Source of the DNA: Haematobia irritans
Taxonomy: Eukaryota; Arthropoda; Insecta; Diptera; Muscidae
Assembly (NCBI RefSeq): GCF_050003625.1
Contig: NC_134397.1
Span: forward strand, 222,332,537-222,396,536
Direction: 5' to 3'
DNA: 64,000 nt
Shown: piece by piece, positions 1 to 10,200 of the stretch
Layout: each line of letters begins with the position of its first letter
How positions within the stretch are numbered: position 1 is the first letter of the stretch
The notes under the pieces: generated by a model
Seen by the model: only the letters and a program-made list of their open reading frames with translations
Told to the model about the DNA's origin: nothing
Database searches by the model: none
Made by a program: the position numbers and the translations under genes

Positions 1-22
1 GTCTGTCTGTCTGTCTGTCTGT
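1..22. repeat. (GTCT)n microsatellite
   Basis: Pure GTCT tetranucleotide run at the window edge. It corresponds to the GTCY tract of the mini-me/DINE-like element that follows and probably extends beyond the window. Confidence 0.9.
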
Positions 23-1584
23 TGTAATCACGCTACAGACTTCAATAATGAAGCAATCGTGCTGAAATTTTGCACAAGCTCGTCTTTTGTCTGCAGGCAG
101 GTCAAGTTCGAAGATGGGCTATATCGGTCCAGGTTTTGATATAGTCCCCATATAAACCGACCTCCCGATTTGGGGTCTTGGGCTTATAGAAATCGTATTT
201 TTTATCCAATTTGCCTGAAATTTGAAATCTGGAGGTATTTTATGACCATAAAGAGATGTGCCAAAAATGGTGAGTATCGGTCCACGTTTTGGTATAGCCC
301 CCATATAGACCGATCTCCCGATTTTACTTCTTGGGCTTATAGAAACCGCAGTTTTTATGCAATTTACCTGAAATTGGAAATCTGGAGGTATTGTAGGACC
401 ACAAATATGTGTGCCAAAAATTGTGAGTATCGGTCCATATTTTGGTATAGCCCCCATATAGACCGATCTCCCGATTTTACTTCTTGGGCTTATAGAAACC
501 GCAGTTTTTATTCAATTTATCTGAAATTGGAAATCTAGAGGTATTGTAGGACCACAAATATGTGTGCCAAAAATTGTGAGTATCGGTCCATATTTTGCTA
601 TAGCCCCCATATAGACCGATCTCCCGATTTTACTTCTTGGGCTTATAGAAACCGCAGTTTTTATTCAATTTACCTGAAGTTGGAAATCTAGAGGTATTGT
701 AGGACCACAAATACGTGTGCCAAAAATTGTGAGTATCGGTCCATATTTTGGTATAGCCCCCAATAGACCGATCTCCCGATTTGGGGTCTTGGGCTTATAG
801 AAACTGTAGTTTTTATCCAATTTGTCTGAAATTGGAAATCTAGAGGTATTTTAGGACCATAAAGAGGTGTGCCGAAAATGGTGAGTATCGATCCATATTT
901 TGGTATAGCCCCCATATAGACCGATTCCCCAATTTTACTTCTTGGGCTTCTAGAATCCGAAGTTTTTATCCTATTTGCCTGAAATTGGAAATCTAGAGGT
1001 ATTTTCGGGTCACAAAGAGGTGTGCCGAAAATGGTGAGTATCGGTCCATATTTTAGTATAGCCCCCATAAGAACGATCTCCCGATTTAACTCCTTGGGTT
1101 TCTAGAAACCGTAGTTTTTATCTGATATGCCTGAAATTGTAAATATTCTGGTATTTTAGGCTCACAAAAACGTGTATCGGATTAAGTTTATATCGGTCCA
1201 TTTGGTAATGCCTCCATATAGACCGACTTCACTTCTTGAGGGTGTAGAAGGCGCACTGATCATGAAAATTGCTTGAAACTCAATGTAAAATTTCCAGATT
1301 TTACTTCTACAGATTTAAGATTTCAAATCAAGACGTTATTTTATAATTTTCTTGCACACTTACAAGAGATGTTAATGACTCCTCTAAACCTCAAACAAAA
1401 ATGGTTCTTATAAATCCAGAATGTGATATAGTCCTCATAGGTGAAATCTTTAAATTTATCTTCGGGTTGTGTCCTCAAGTCCTCAAGCCCTCCTGAAATT
1501 TCAAAGGAAACCCTAATATTTGGTTCATGGTGGTGGGTATGTAAGATTCGGCCCGGCCGAACTTACTGCTGTATATACTTGTTT
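1..1584 (+). mobile_element. mini-me/DINE-1-like repeat, left end outside window
   Basis: Begins inside a (GTCT)n microsatellite and ends near 1584 with a short hairpin (TTCGGC..GCCGAA, 1549-1563) followed by TATACTTGTT. The middle is a run of diverged 153-bp tandem modules: the CGGTCC motif recurs at about 278, 431 and 584. The same layout is complete in the copies at 36765 and 38799, where the missing 5' part is visible. (TA)-rich and (GTCY)n proto-microsatellites plus a 3' hairpin are hallmarks of dipteran mini-me/DINE-1 repeats, which are regarded as Helentron-derived and non-autonomous. The reading frames seen here come from the repeat modules and match no known protein. Confidence 0.75.
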
Positions 1585-2983
1585 TATTTCTTTGCCTTAT
1601 CAAAAAGTTTCCAGCTTTCTTCTTTGTATTAGCAACTCTTTTTGACATTTTTTCTGTGTAGAAAACATTTTGCAAATTGATTTCGAACTTAGATTTTCTT
1701 ACAACTAACCAACTTTATTGTTTAAATTTTCATAACTTTGGTGAAAAGTCAGAAGTGCTGCCAAACTCTACGTCCTTCTCTTCATATTTCCGTTTCATAT
1801 TATAAATAATTTGTGTAACACGAAAATGAAACTTTTCCCCAAAATAAAGAAGTATATATCGTATATATCCACTCAAAACGGGTGATAAAATTATTGGCCA
1901 AATCACTCCAAGTAATCTTTTAGTATAGTCATCGCATAGCTTGATACAGCTGGCAGCCTTGTTTTGGTGTTTTTTGTCCTTTGGGCTTTTTGTATAAAAT
2001 ATTGAAGTGAGTCACAAGAACCGGATGGAAAAAATCCTTCGAGTCCAATATTTAGTTACTTTCTTTTTAGTAACTCTTCGAGAAGAGGCGAGCAAAAAAA
2101 AAAAAAAACAAAAACAAGGAACTAAGGAAAATCACATAAAATAAATGTAAAAAGTTTTTTTTTTTGTCCTCTTTTCATTCGTTCGCCAGCAATGGTTGAC
2201 TCGTTGGCTAGATGGTTGGTTGCAAAGTAGTTGACATCAATACAACCTTTTCTTCCTCTTGAGAAAACTTTACCAAACGTTTTTAGTTTCTGGATTGTGT
2301 TTTTTTCTTCTATCAACTTTCCATCGTGCAATCGTACACTTAACGCCCGGAAAAAGGAGACGATTAAGACCACCATAGATTTACATAGGAAGTCCTTGCG
2401 TTTGCAAAATGTAAACGATGTAAGGAAATGCAGCGGTTACATACTGTGTTAAGTGGAAAACTTTCAGTGTCTTATTGTTCCTAATTTTATGCTGGCTGGG
2501 GGTATAGGTAGGGGTCTATGAAGCTTTTTTTGTTGTTGTTCTCTTTGATTTATTATTTATTATTGCTTTTGTTTCTTTGAACATAAATCAAGAAAATAGA
2601 GGAAATCTTATAATACGCGTAGGATGAATAGAGGTTGTTGAAAAGTTCTTGGTCTCTTAACTTCATTTAGGAAATAATTGATTCATTCGGTGGTAACAAC
2701 ACATAGACATCGAATCTCAACAAAAAAAGGAGCTAATAATAAATAATAGAATTTATAAAAAAAAATATTAAATTACCTAGTTTGTGTTGATTTCTATACA
2801 AATGGCTAGGAAAGCAACCCTACCATCCCAGATGTCAAAATCTCAGAAACTCTATTTCCCATTGAAATTTTCCGTGAGCTCTCCAACTTTACTCCAAGTA
2901 AGGTCCGCGTTGCAAGGGTTGCCTTTTATTTGGCGGGATTGGTTAATCGTAATGACGCAATCTGCCAACTGACAGTTCTACTG
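1585..2983. other. AT-rich intergenic DNA, no gene seen
   Basis: No splice-flanked open frame, RNA gene or repeat boundary could be supported. Short open frames at 2122-2452 overlap on both strands in low-complexity sequence and resemble no family I know. Poly(A)/poly(T) runs lie at about 2093-2112 and 2155-2166. Confidence 0.5.
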
Positions 2984-3016
2984 TAAAGCTTGACCAGGAG
3001 CCACCGTGGTGCAATG

Positions 3017-4056
3017 CACGCAGAGAAGAAACAGGATTGTCACGATCATATTCGAAGAGCAAAATAATATGATAGAAGCCATTTTTGCGGCAACCATGTA
3101 ACATTTTCACCTGCAACCATGTTGGCTCAGTGAACATAGTTGTAAAAAAAAATAAAATTATCCTCTTCTAAAATGTTATTATATTGATAAAAAAATAATT
3201 TCGTTTGAATCAAAAGACAATGGTCACGATCTAAAATGTTATGGTATTCGTCAAAAATGTTTTTCTTCCAGTTAAAAGAACATGGTCACAACCTAAAATG
3301 TTTTGATCTTAATGAAAAAAAAACTTTTTTCGTCGTCAAAAAAAGGACGCCACTTGTATTTATAATGTCGTGCAAGCAAACATCACGTATTTTTACACTA
3401 TTTTGGTGCAATTTTAACAATAAGTAACTATTCCATATTTATGTCGAGCAAACGCAGACATCATGTAACTGCAAATAAAAATAAAGTTTGCAATATAGAA
3501 AATTCAGAATAAAAACAGGTTCAATTAAATTCCCCTTTTTTAGCTCAAATAAAACCACGTGCCAATTATTAATTCCCTAATCCTCCCTAATCCTCCGTCC
3601 ATTCCAAGCAACAATCAACACACGACTGACGCGCAAAATGAAAATCGGGTGTACCTGCTCAATGTTTTTATATAATTCTTTTCGCAAAAAAGTTGCAAAA
3701 GTAAATGGTCACGAAAAAAATGTACATAGTTTTATGACCATGTAATGATTCTAGACATGTCTATAGGTAAACTATAAAAAAAAACTTTTTTCCCTGCAAA
3801 AAAGTAAAAAAAAATAATGGTCAGGTACATGATTTTCATAACCATGTAATGGTCACAAATTCTATCATTTAAATGATGAACATGTTTGCGGCATTTCAGA
3901 ACTATTTAAATGCTTATATTTTTCAGCATACATTTTTCTAGGCTATAATATTATTTTTACAAAGAAAAAATACATGGTTTTCCCGACCACTACATGTTCT
4001 AAGTAAGCATTAAATGAATGCGGCAACAATGTCCAAACATCTTTTTTCTGTACGTG
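3017..4056. mobile_element. 1,040-bp TIR element with CAC ends, TG target duplication
   Basis: Inserted into the SINE A-box region. Its ends are CACGCAGAGAAGAAA and, on the complement, CACGTACAGAAAAAA. TG flanks it at 3015-3016 and 4057-4058, and the uninterrupted SINE has a single TG at this place. The interior is AT-rich with recurring ATGGTCAC and AAAATGTT motifs and no transposase frame, so it is non-autonomous. The ends match the 250-bp foldback at 41315-41564. CAC termini with a 2-bp duplication suggest the CACTA/CMC superfamily; this is inference. Confidence 0.7.
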
Positions 4057-4298
4057 TGGTTAGCATGCCCGCCTTGCATACACAAGGTAGTGGGTTCGAT
4101 TCTTGCTTCGACCGAACACCAAAAAAATTTTCAGCTGTGGATTATCACACCTCAGTAATGCTGGTGACATTTCTGAGTGTTTCAAAGCTTCTCTAAGTAG
4201 TTTCACTGTAATGTGGAACGCCGTTCGGATTCGGCATTGCGCTTAATATGGAATCGGGCAGCACTCAGTGATAAGAGAGAAGTTCACCACTGTGGTAT

Positions 4299-4762
4299 CC
4301 CAGTAAAAAACTTGCCGAATTTTCAGCAGCTTTGTAAAGGAAGAAAAGTCATCCAGCACTTACCTTTGCAAGGAATTCTTCGATGAATTTATAAAGAAAT
4401 TTCCCACTTAAATGTGCTTCTTCTATGTATGAATTTCAACGCTTTCAGAAGCACAAAATATGGATGTGGAGAGCATGAAATCGTAACTTGCCACATAGTT
4501 CGTAAGGAGTCGTGATAAAATACACAAACAACTCTTCTTTACAGGAGTGCAACCTTGACGAAGCACCCACTTACCATTGTGCAACTCAGCTGCGCCAATT
4601 TCAGCACCACCATTATTTACATATTTTAAGTACGTTGTTCGTCCTATATATGTAGAATGAAGCGATGTATTCTGCACTGAAAATGTTGTGAGGAAAAGTA
4701 ATGCCTACAGTATGGACACTATAATTTTACTGCTTCCAAATTTACAATTATTTTTTGCCGGG
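4299..4762. mobile_element. 464-bp TIR element with CCCAGTAAAAAA ends
   Basis: Interrupts the SINE within GTGGTATCACAATGG, a site seen intact on the complement in the copy at 4895-5236. The left end is CCCAGTAAAAAAC and the right end, complemented, is CCCGGCAAAAAATA. AT occurs on both sides (4297-4298 and 4763-4764) but once in the empty site, so a 2-bp duplication is likely. An 84-codon open frame on the minus strand (4423-4677) resembles nothing known. The superfamily is unassigned. Confidence 0.65.
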
Positions 4763-4894
4763 ATCACAATGGACTGAATAGTCTAAGTGAGCCTGATACA
4801 TCGGGCTGCTACCTAACCTAACCTAAAGCTTGAAATTTTTGAGGTTATACGCACTCAGAACGGTTTGCCATATGAGGGCTATTTGTCTTGTTTA

Positions 4895-5236
4895 GGTTAG
4901 GTTAGGTGGCAGCCCGATGTATCTGGCTCACTTAGACTATTCAGTCCATTGTGATACCACATTGGTGAACTTCTCTCTTATCACTGAGTGCTGCCCGATT
5001 CCATGTTAAGCTCAATGACAAGGAACCTCCTTTTTATAGCCGAGTCCGAACGGCGTTCCACATTGCAGTGAAACCACTTAGAGAAGCTTTGAAAACCTCA
5101 GAAATGTCACCAGTATTACTGAGGTGGGATAATCCACCGCTGAAAAGCTTCTTGGTGTTCGGTCGAAGCAGGAATCGAACCCACGACCATGTGTATGCAA
5201 GGCGGGCATTCTAACCATTGCACCACGGTGGCTCCC
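4895..5236 (-). mobile_element. Intact tRNA-derived SINE (342 bp)
   Basis: Read on the minus strand, the element starts GGGAGCCACCGTGGTGCAATG (A-box region 5211-5231), has a B box at 5172-5182 (GAATCGAACCC on the plus strand) and ends in (CCTAA)n. A perfect 14-bp target-site duplication, ATTTGTCTTGTTTA, flanks it at 4881-4894 and 5237-5250. This proves a retroposed unit and defines its ends. It is the reference for the broken copies at 2994-4824 and 43561-44398. Confidence 0.93.
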
Positions 5237-5342
5237 ATTTGTCTTGTTTACTCGTAGAGCAACTTAAAAGATTAAACATTTTCGTTCAATTATTTTTCAA
5301 GGACTAGTGTTTTTCGACAGTTTGGTAAATTGAACCGAGGAC

Positions 5343-5645
5343 CACCACGACAATGCGAGCTCTCACACATCAGCTCAAACACTGCATTCTTGATCACTCA
5401 AAATGTCGCTATGATGGGTCATTCGCCGTATAGTCCTGACTTAGCATCGAAAGAATTCTTTTTGTTCCCGAACGATGTCAAAGATTTTGTCTTTACACTA
5501 ATGATTTTGGTATTGGTAAGGATATCTTTAAGACCCAATCAGTGGCGCAATACTTTTACGGAAAAATACTGCCGCACGCACGCCCAAACGATCATAAAAC
5601 GTAACCTGGTGACAGGAACAATTGAAACGATCAGATTACAGGATC
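5343..5645 (+). pseudogene. Decayed mariner transposase fragment
   Basis: In the frame starting at 5343 the peptide HHDNASSHTSAQT matches the second catalytic aspartate motif of mariner transposases. A frameshift follows, and the adjacent frame continues with GHSPYSPDLASKEFFLF, the third catalytic block. The usual aspartate of that block (normally a SPDLAxxD pattern) reads as glutamate. The rest of the frame, to about 5645, is unlike mariner. Neither the N-terminal half nor the terminal inverted repeats were found. This is an old dead fragment, distinct from the Himar1-like remnant at the right end of the window. Confidence 0.75.
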
Positions 5646-5975
5646 AATGAGACGACAATCAGGAAACAGTAAAAAGAAGACATTAATAGAATTGTAGTGG
5701 CTGGAACAATTTGCTGACAGACGAGATAGGTTAACAGGAACTTTGAAGGCTGGAACAATGATATGTTCAGTGTAGGAAAGAAATGAACTGGAACTCAGCA
5801 ATTTTCGAGACAGCCAATTGTTTCATTATTCTATTTATATAATGACAAAATTAAAGTGGTGTTCGATGCTGGGCATCAAGTAGCAAAACTCGTTTAACTG
5901 TATTGTTGCTAAATTCATTATGATGTTCAAAGAGCCCTTGTAATTATTTCAGACTCGACTTCAAGTAGAAACTAA

Positions 5976-6789
5976 TAGAGGTGTGCGCGTGACACGAAAC
6001 TGTCGTGACACGCGTGAATCACGTGACTCGTGAACAATATCTGAAGAAACTTTCGTGAATGTGCGTGAATGGGACTAAAAATAATATGTCGTGCGTGAGA
6101 AATAAAATCGGTTCGTGAATGTGCGTGAATAAAATTTCTGCAAAATCACGCTCACGAAAGAAATCAAGATTCAATTCTTTCTGATACGATAACTGAATTC
6201 TATTTAGCTGTCGAACTATCTCCCATTTATTAATTTTGTTACCTTTCCTCTTTCCCGGTTGGAAAATGTCGTGAGTCTCTTGAATTTCGTATTCATGCAA
6301 TCAATTCCGGGACATTGTTCTGCAGTGTTTTTGATGGCCTTCTTGGATTTTAATTATGCTAATGGTCCCATAGATATTCGATTTCGTAATCCATTTTCGT
6401 TCCACTAATTACTTTAGAATAAGCATTAGTTTATAAGTTTGTATTTTTATTTTTTAAGGATTTTTATATTAATTGTGCCTATATATATTAAACTGCGTAA
6501 TCAATTAGGCCGAATACGGCTCACAGGTTATTGAATGAACAAATAAATGAAATGAAATGAATTTGTCGTGAGTCTCGTGAATTTGTCGTGAGTCACGTTA
6601 ATTGTCGTGAATCGTGCGTGAGCGTGAGTCTTCAAAAGTAGTTCGTGCGTGAGCGTGCGTGAGTACCGGTTTACGTGCGTGAGTGTGAGTGGCTACCAAA
6701 CATATCGTGCGTGAGCGTGCGTGAACAAACATTTTACTTCGTGAATGTGCGTGAGTGTGAATGAAATTTCACTCACGCGCACACCTCTA
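5976..6789. mobile_element. hAT-like non-autonomous element (814 bp)
   Basis: Terminal inverted repeats are TAGAGGTGTGCGCGTGA at the left and TAGAGGTGTGCGCGTGAGTG at the right (complemented). Flanks GAAACTAA (5968-5975) and GAAACTAT (6790-6797) give an 8-bp duplication with one mismatch. Moving the boundary by one base gives a perfect AGAAACTA duplication. Both ends carry dense short repeats of CGTGAGT, CGTGAAT and GTGCGTGAG at 5990-6170 and 6560-6775. TIRs of the TAGAGGTG type with 8-bp duplications and subterminal repeats are typical of hAT elements. No transposase is present. The 6350-6560 stretch is AT-rich and ends in AAATGAAATGAAATGAA. Confidence 0.75.
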
Positions 6790-6797
6790 GAAACTAT

Positions 6798-8890
6798 ACT
6801 ACGTTTCAAGTAAAATACGTCTTTAAAATAAAGTATTGAAAAACATATCCTATTTTTGAACGCTTTTTGCTTTGAAGGCCAGAAAGAAAAAGTCCACATA
6901 TTTTAAGACGGTTTAATTAATTTTGAAGAATTTTTTCAGATTTATTAAAGCCAAGTTGACCTTTGTTAAAAAAAAATCGTTTATTTAAAAATATCCAGTT
7001 TTAAGTCGAATCACATAACTATAAGGACAAAACGACTTCGTTGAAATGTTTATCAACTTTTGGACATGGAAAGAAAAACTTTATATCAGAGAAATGCATC
7101 TTCTATGCTAAACAAATTATCATTTTAAAGACATGAAATCTTTGGCCTCGCGACAATATTTTTTCAGTGAACGATTAAAAGCCTTTTCATAAACTCGAAT
7201 GTAAATTTTGTTCAGTCAATCGTTATTAAATTTGATTTTCATTAAATAGGGTATTCGCTTAACTGGATTTTATACAAACCTCAACATATTGAAATAAAGA
7301 TCATTTCAGGTTGTTTTTTGTTTTAAAATATTTTATTGTTGCTTTTCTTTTGTCGTAATAATAGGTTACTTAAAATAAAGTGTTGATTTATGTGTTATAA
7401 GATCTTGTAGATTCTACCATATTTAATTGTAAAAATTATATTCTATATATATATTTGTATATCTTATACAATTAAAAATATATATTTAATTTAATTATTA
7501 TTTTTTTTTCCTTTTGTTTTACTAACTTATAAGTGCATTATTTATATCTATATGATTAAGACATTACTTCCTAAATATCCATAAATTGGTAGTATGATAA
7601 AGGTTTTTACAAAAATTATTTGAGAAAAAAAGGAAGAATAATCAAAAGAAATTCATTGGTTTTTATCCATAATTTTTTTTTTGCTATAAGTATACAATAA
7701 TATGCATATGTTTAAGTGTATGATGATGTAATTATATTATAGCAAAGTTATAGTATTGAGGGCAAAGACAAAATCTGAATCGAGAAATGCGTCCTGGAAA
7801 TGTCATAATTCAAGGATTGAGAAAAAAGTGGACATAATTGATTTTTTTTATTATCAGATTATTCATTCTATAAACAAATTCATCCTACTTTTTGCCACAG
7901 TACTAAGTAAGTAGTAGAGATTTATGGTTGAAGAAAGGATTACTTTTTTCCAAAAAAAAAAAAAAAAACAAAATCAGATTGATTGATTGGTTTTTGCGTA
8001 TAACAGAATTATTCTAGAACAGAATACACAGACTTCTACATAGAACATAAAATTTTTATTTGATGATTTCTAATTACGAAACAACAAATTCATATTTTTT
8101 ATGGATGAATAATTACTTTATTTAATATTTTTATTATTTTTTGTTTTACTTATTCATATTCATATCCAATGATTGTGAATGGGAAGAATTGATAATAAAT
8201 GAATGGAATCCATATGAATGTGTAGATCTTAGAATTTATTCCTATTATAAATACATATTTATATATGTCCATGTGTGTGTGTATATATATCAATATATGT
8301 ACACTGAATAACTTTACAATTTATCTCATCTTAGTTTTATTCTAGCAAAAAAAAATTTTTTTTCTTATATCAAATATTTTATGTTTACACATAGAAGGCA
8401 ATGTTTTTTTTTTCACATATATTATTATTTAGTTTTTCTTTTATTTATTTACTTAATATTTTTTTATTTTATTTTGCATTTGTGTACATTTCTTTTGAGT
8501 TTGCTTTTTTAAATGAAATGCAACATATATAAATATTGTGTTGCAGAAATGTTGTGGGAATTTGCTGCTTTCTAGTGATAATATAGGAGTAAGGAGTTTG
8601 GAGATAGTTTAGTTTTGTATGAATGAAACTTATTTTTGTAAAATATACAATCCAACTATTATCATATTTTCGAAGAATTAAAATTATACTAAATAATATT
8701 TTAAAATAATTTTTAAACGGAAATTAAAACCATATGTTCACATTAAATATTTTGCAATATTTGTGTAAATCAATTCTTAGGTAAAGTGTAAGGGAAATAG
8801 AAAGAATATTTAAGAGAAAAAAAATAAATACCAAACTTTTTACGGCTGTCACTAGCCCACGCATGGTTTTAAGCTGAAATCAAAACAACA
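6798..8890. other. AT-rich intergenic DNA, nothing recognised
   Basis: Very AT-rich sequence with homopolymer runs and TA-rich tracts (for example about 7440-7490 and 8265-8300). There is no open frame of note, RNA gene or clear repeat boundary. It leads directly into the 29-bp satellite. Confidence 0.5.
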
Positions 8891-8967
8891 ATAAAAATGT
8901 TATTTCTATAGAAAAACATTGCCAACATTTTATTTCTATAGAAAAAAATTGTCAAAATTTTATTTCT

Positions 8968-9222
8968 ACCCGTGTAAAAATTGGAGGTTATGATTAGATC
9001 TCAAAATTGACCACCAGATATAATGAGACAGAATTATATATAATTCTACATATGACGAGATCTAACATCAGATCCAACTATATATAGCGATAGATATAAT
9101 AAAATCTAAAACATCTAGGCCAATATTGAACAGAACTAATTCCATAGTAAATAGATATGATTAGATTTATCCATTTTTCGGATCTACTCATATCTAATTT
9201 TGTATCAAATTAGATCCTTCAA
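8968..9222. mobile_element. Candidate small insertion in the satellite
   Basis: About 255 bp of non-satellite DNA between satellite units, rich in AGATCTAA and GATATAAT motifs. Weak inverted similarity exists between its ends (AAAAATTGGAGG at the left, AAAAATTGAAGG complemented at the right). It is possibly a MITE, but no target-site duplication could be confirmed. Confidence 0.4.
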
Positions 9223-9888
9223 TTTTTTGGCAACATTTTATTTCTATAGAAAATTTTGTCTAAATTTTATTTGTATAGAAAATTTTGTCAAAATTTTATT
9301 TCTATAGAAACTTTTGTCAAAATTTTATTTCTATAGAAAATTTTGTCAAAATTTTATTTCTATAGAAAATTTTGTAAAAATTTTATTTCTATAGAAAATT
9401 TTGTCAAAATTTTATTTCCATAGAAAATTTTGTCAACATTTTATTTCTATAGAAAATTTTGTCAAAATTTTATTTCTATAGTCAACATTGAATTTCTATA
9501 GAAAATTTTGTCAACATTTTATTTCTATAGAAAATTTTGTCAACATTTTATTTCTATAGTCAAAATTTAATTTCTATGGAAAAATTTGTCAACATTTTAT
9601 TTCTATAGAAAATATTGTCAAAATTTTATTTTATAGAATATTTTGTCAACATTTTTATAGAGTATTTTGCCAACATTTTATTTCTATAGAAAATTTTGTC
9701 AACATTTTATTTCTATAGAAAATTTTGCCAATTTTTTTTTTTTTTGGAAAATTTTGTCAAAATTTTATTTCTATAGAAAATTTTGGCAAAATTTTATTTC
9801 TGTAGAAAATTTTTTCAAAATATTATTTCTATAGAAATAAATTGTCAAAATTTTATTTCTATAGTAAATTTTGTCAAAATTTTATTTC

Positions 9889-10200
9889 ATAATTAGTGGG
9901 ATTTTTCGTTTGGCTTGAGGTCATGATAAATGAAAAATGCTGTTGTAATTGTTTTTCATTGTTTTATTATTGAAATATTGTTATTTCGGATATTTCGATA
10001 CACCTAACTGTTAGATATGAGCTTTGCGAGGAGAAAGTCTATTACTTTGTAAAATATAATATCTCGCTGAAGATGATCACCGAAGGTGTATCGAAATATC
10101 CGAAATAGCAATATTTCAATAATAAAACAATGAAAAACAATTACAACAGCATTTTTCATTTATCATGACCTTAAGCCAAACGAAAAATCCCAATAATTAT
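9889..10200. mobile_element. 312-bp foldback element in the satellite
   Basis: Two arms of about 118 bp, 9889-10006 and 10083-10200, are near-perfect inverted copies beginning ATAATTAGTGGGATTTTTCG and, complemented, ATAATTATTGGGATTTTTCG. The central loop is about 76 bp. Satellite sequence lies on both sides. There is no coding capacity. Such long arms would form a stable cruciform or, if transcribed, a long double-stranded RNA. Confidence 0.85.

Larger units (their letters stand above)
2994..4824 (+). mobile_element. tRNA-derived SINE, split by two later insertions
   Basis: SINE pieces lie at 2994-3016, 4057-4298 and 4763-4824. Together they give about 325 bp, matching the intact copy at 4895-5236. 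The pol III B box GGGTTCGATTC is at 4092-4102; the A-box region (TGGTGCAATGGTTAGCATG in the joined form) is split by the first insertion. The 3' end is ACCTAACCTAACCTAA. The host duplication TAAAGCTTGA flanks the whole structure at 2984-2993 and 4824-4833. The inserts are a 1,040-bp element with a TG duplication and a 464-bp element with an AT duplication. Confidence 0.85.

Noticed and set aside
4060..4105. Functional tRNA gene
   Set aside because: A and B boxes are present but the cloverleaf is incomplete and the sequence continues into a SINE body with retroposition duplications.
7440..7500. TA-rich tract as a possible promoter or origin
   Set aside because: Indistinguishable from the general AT-rich background, with no positional support.
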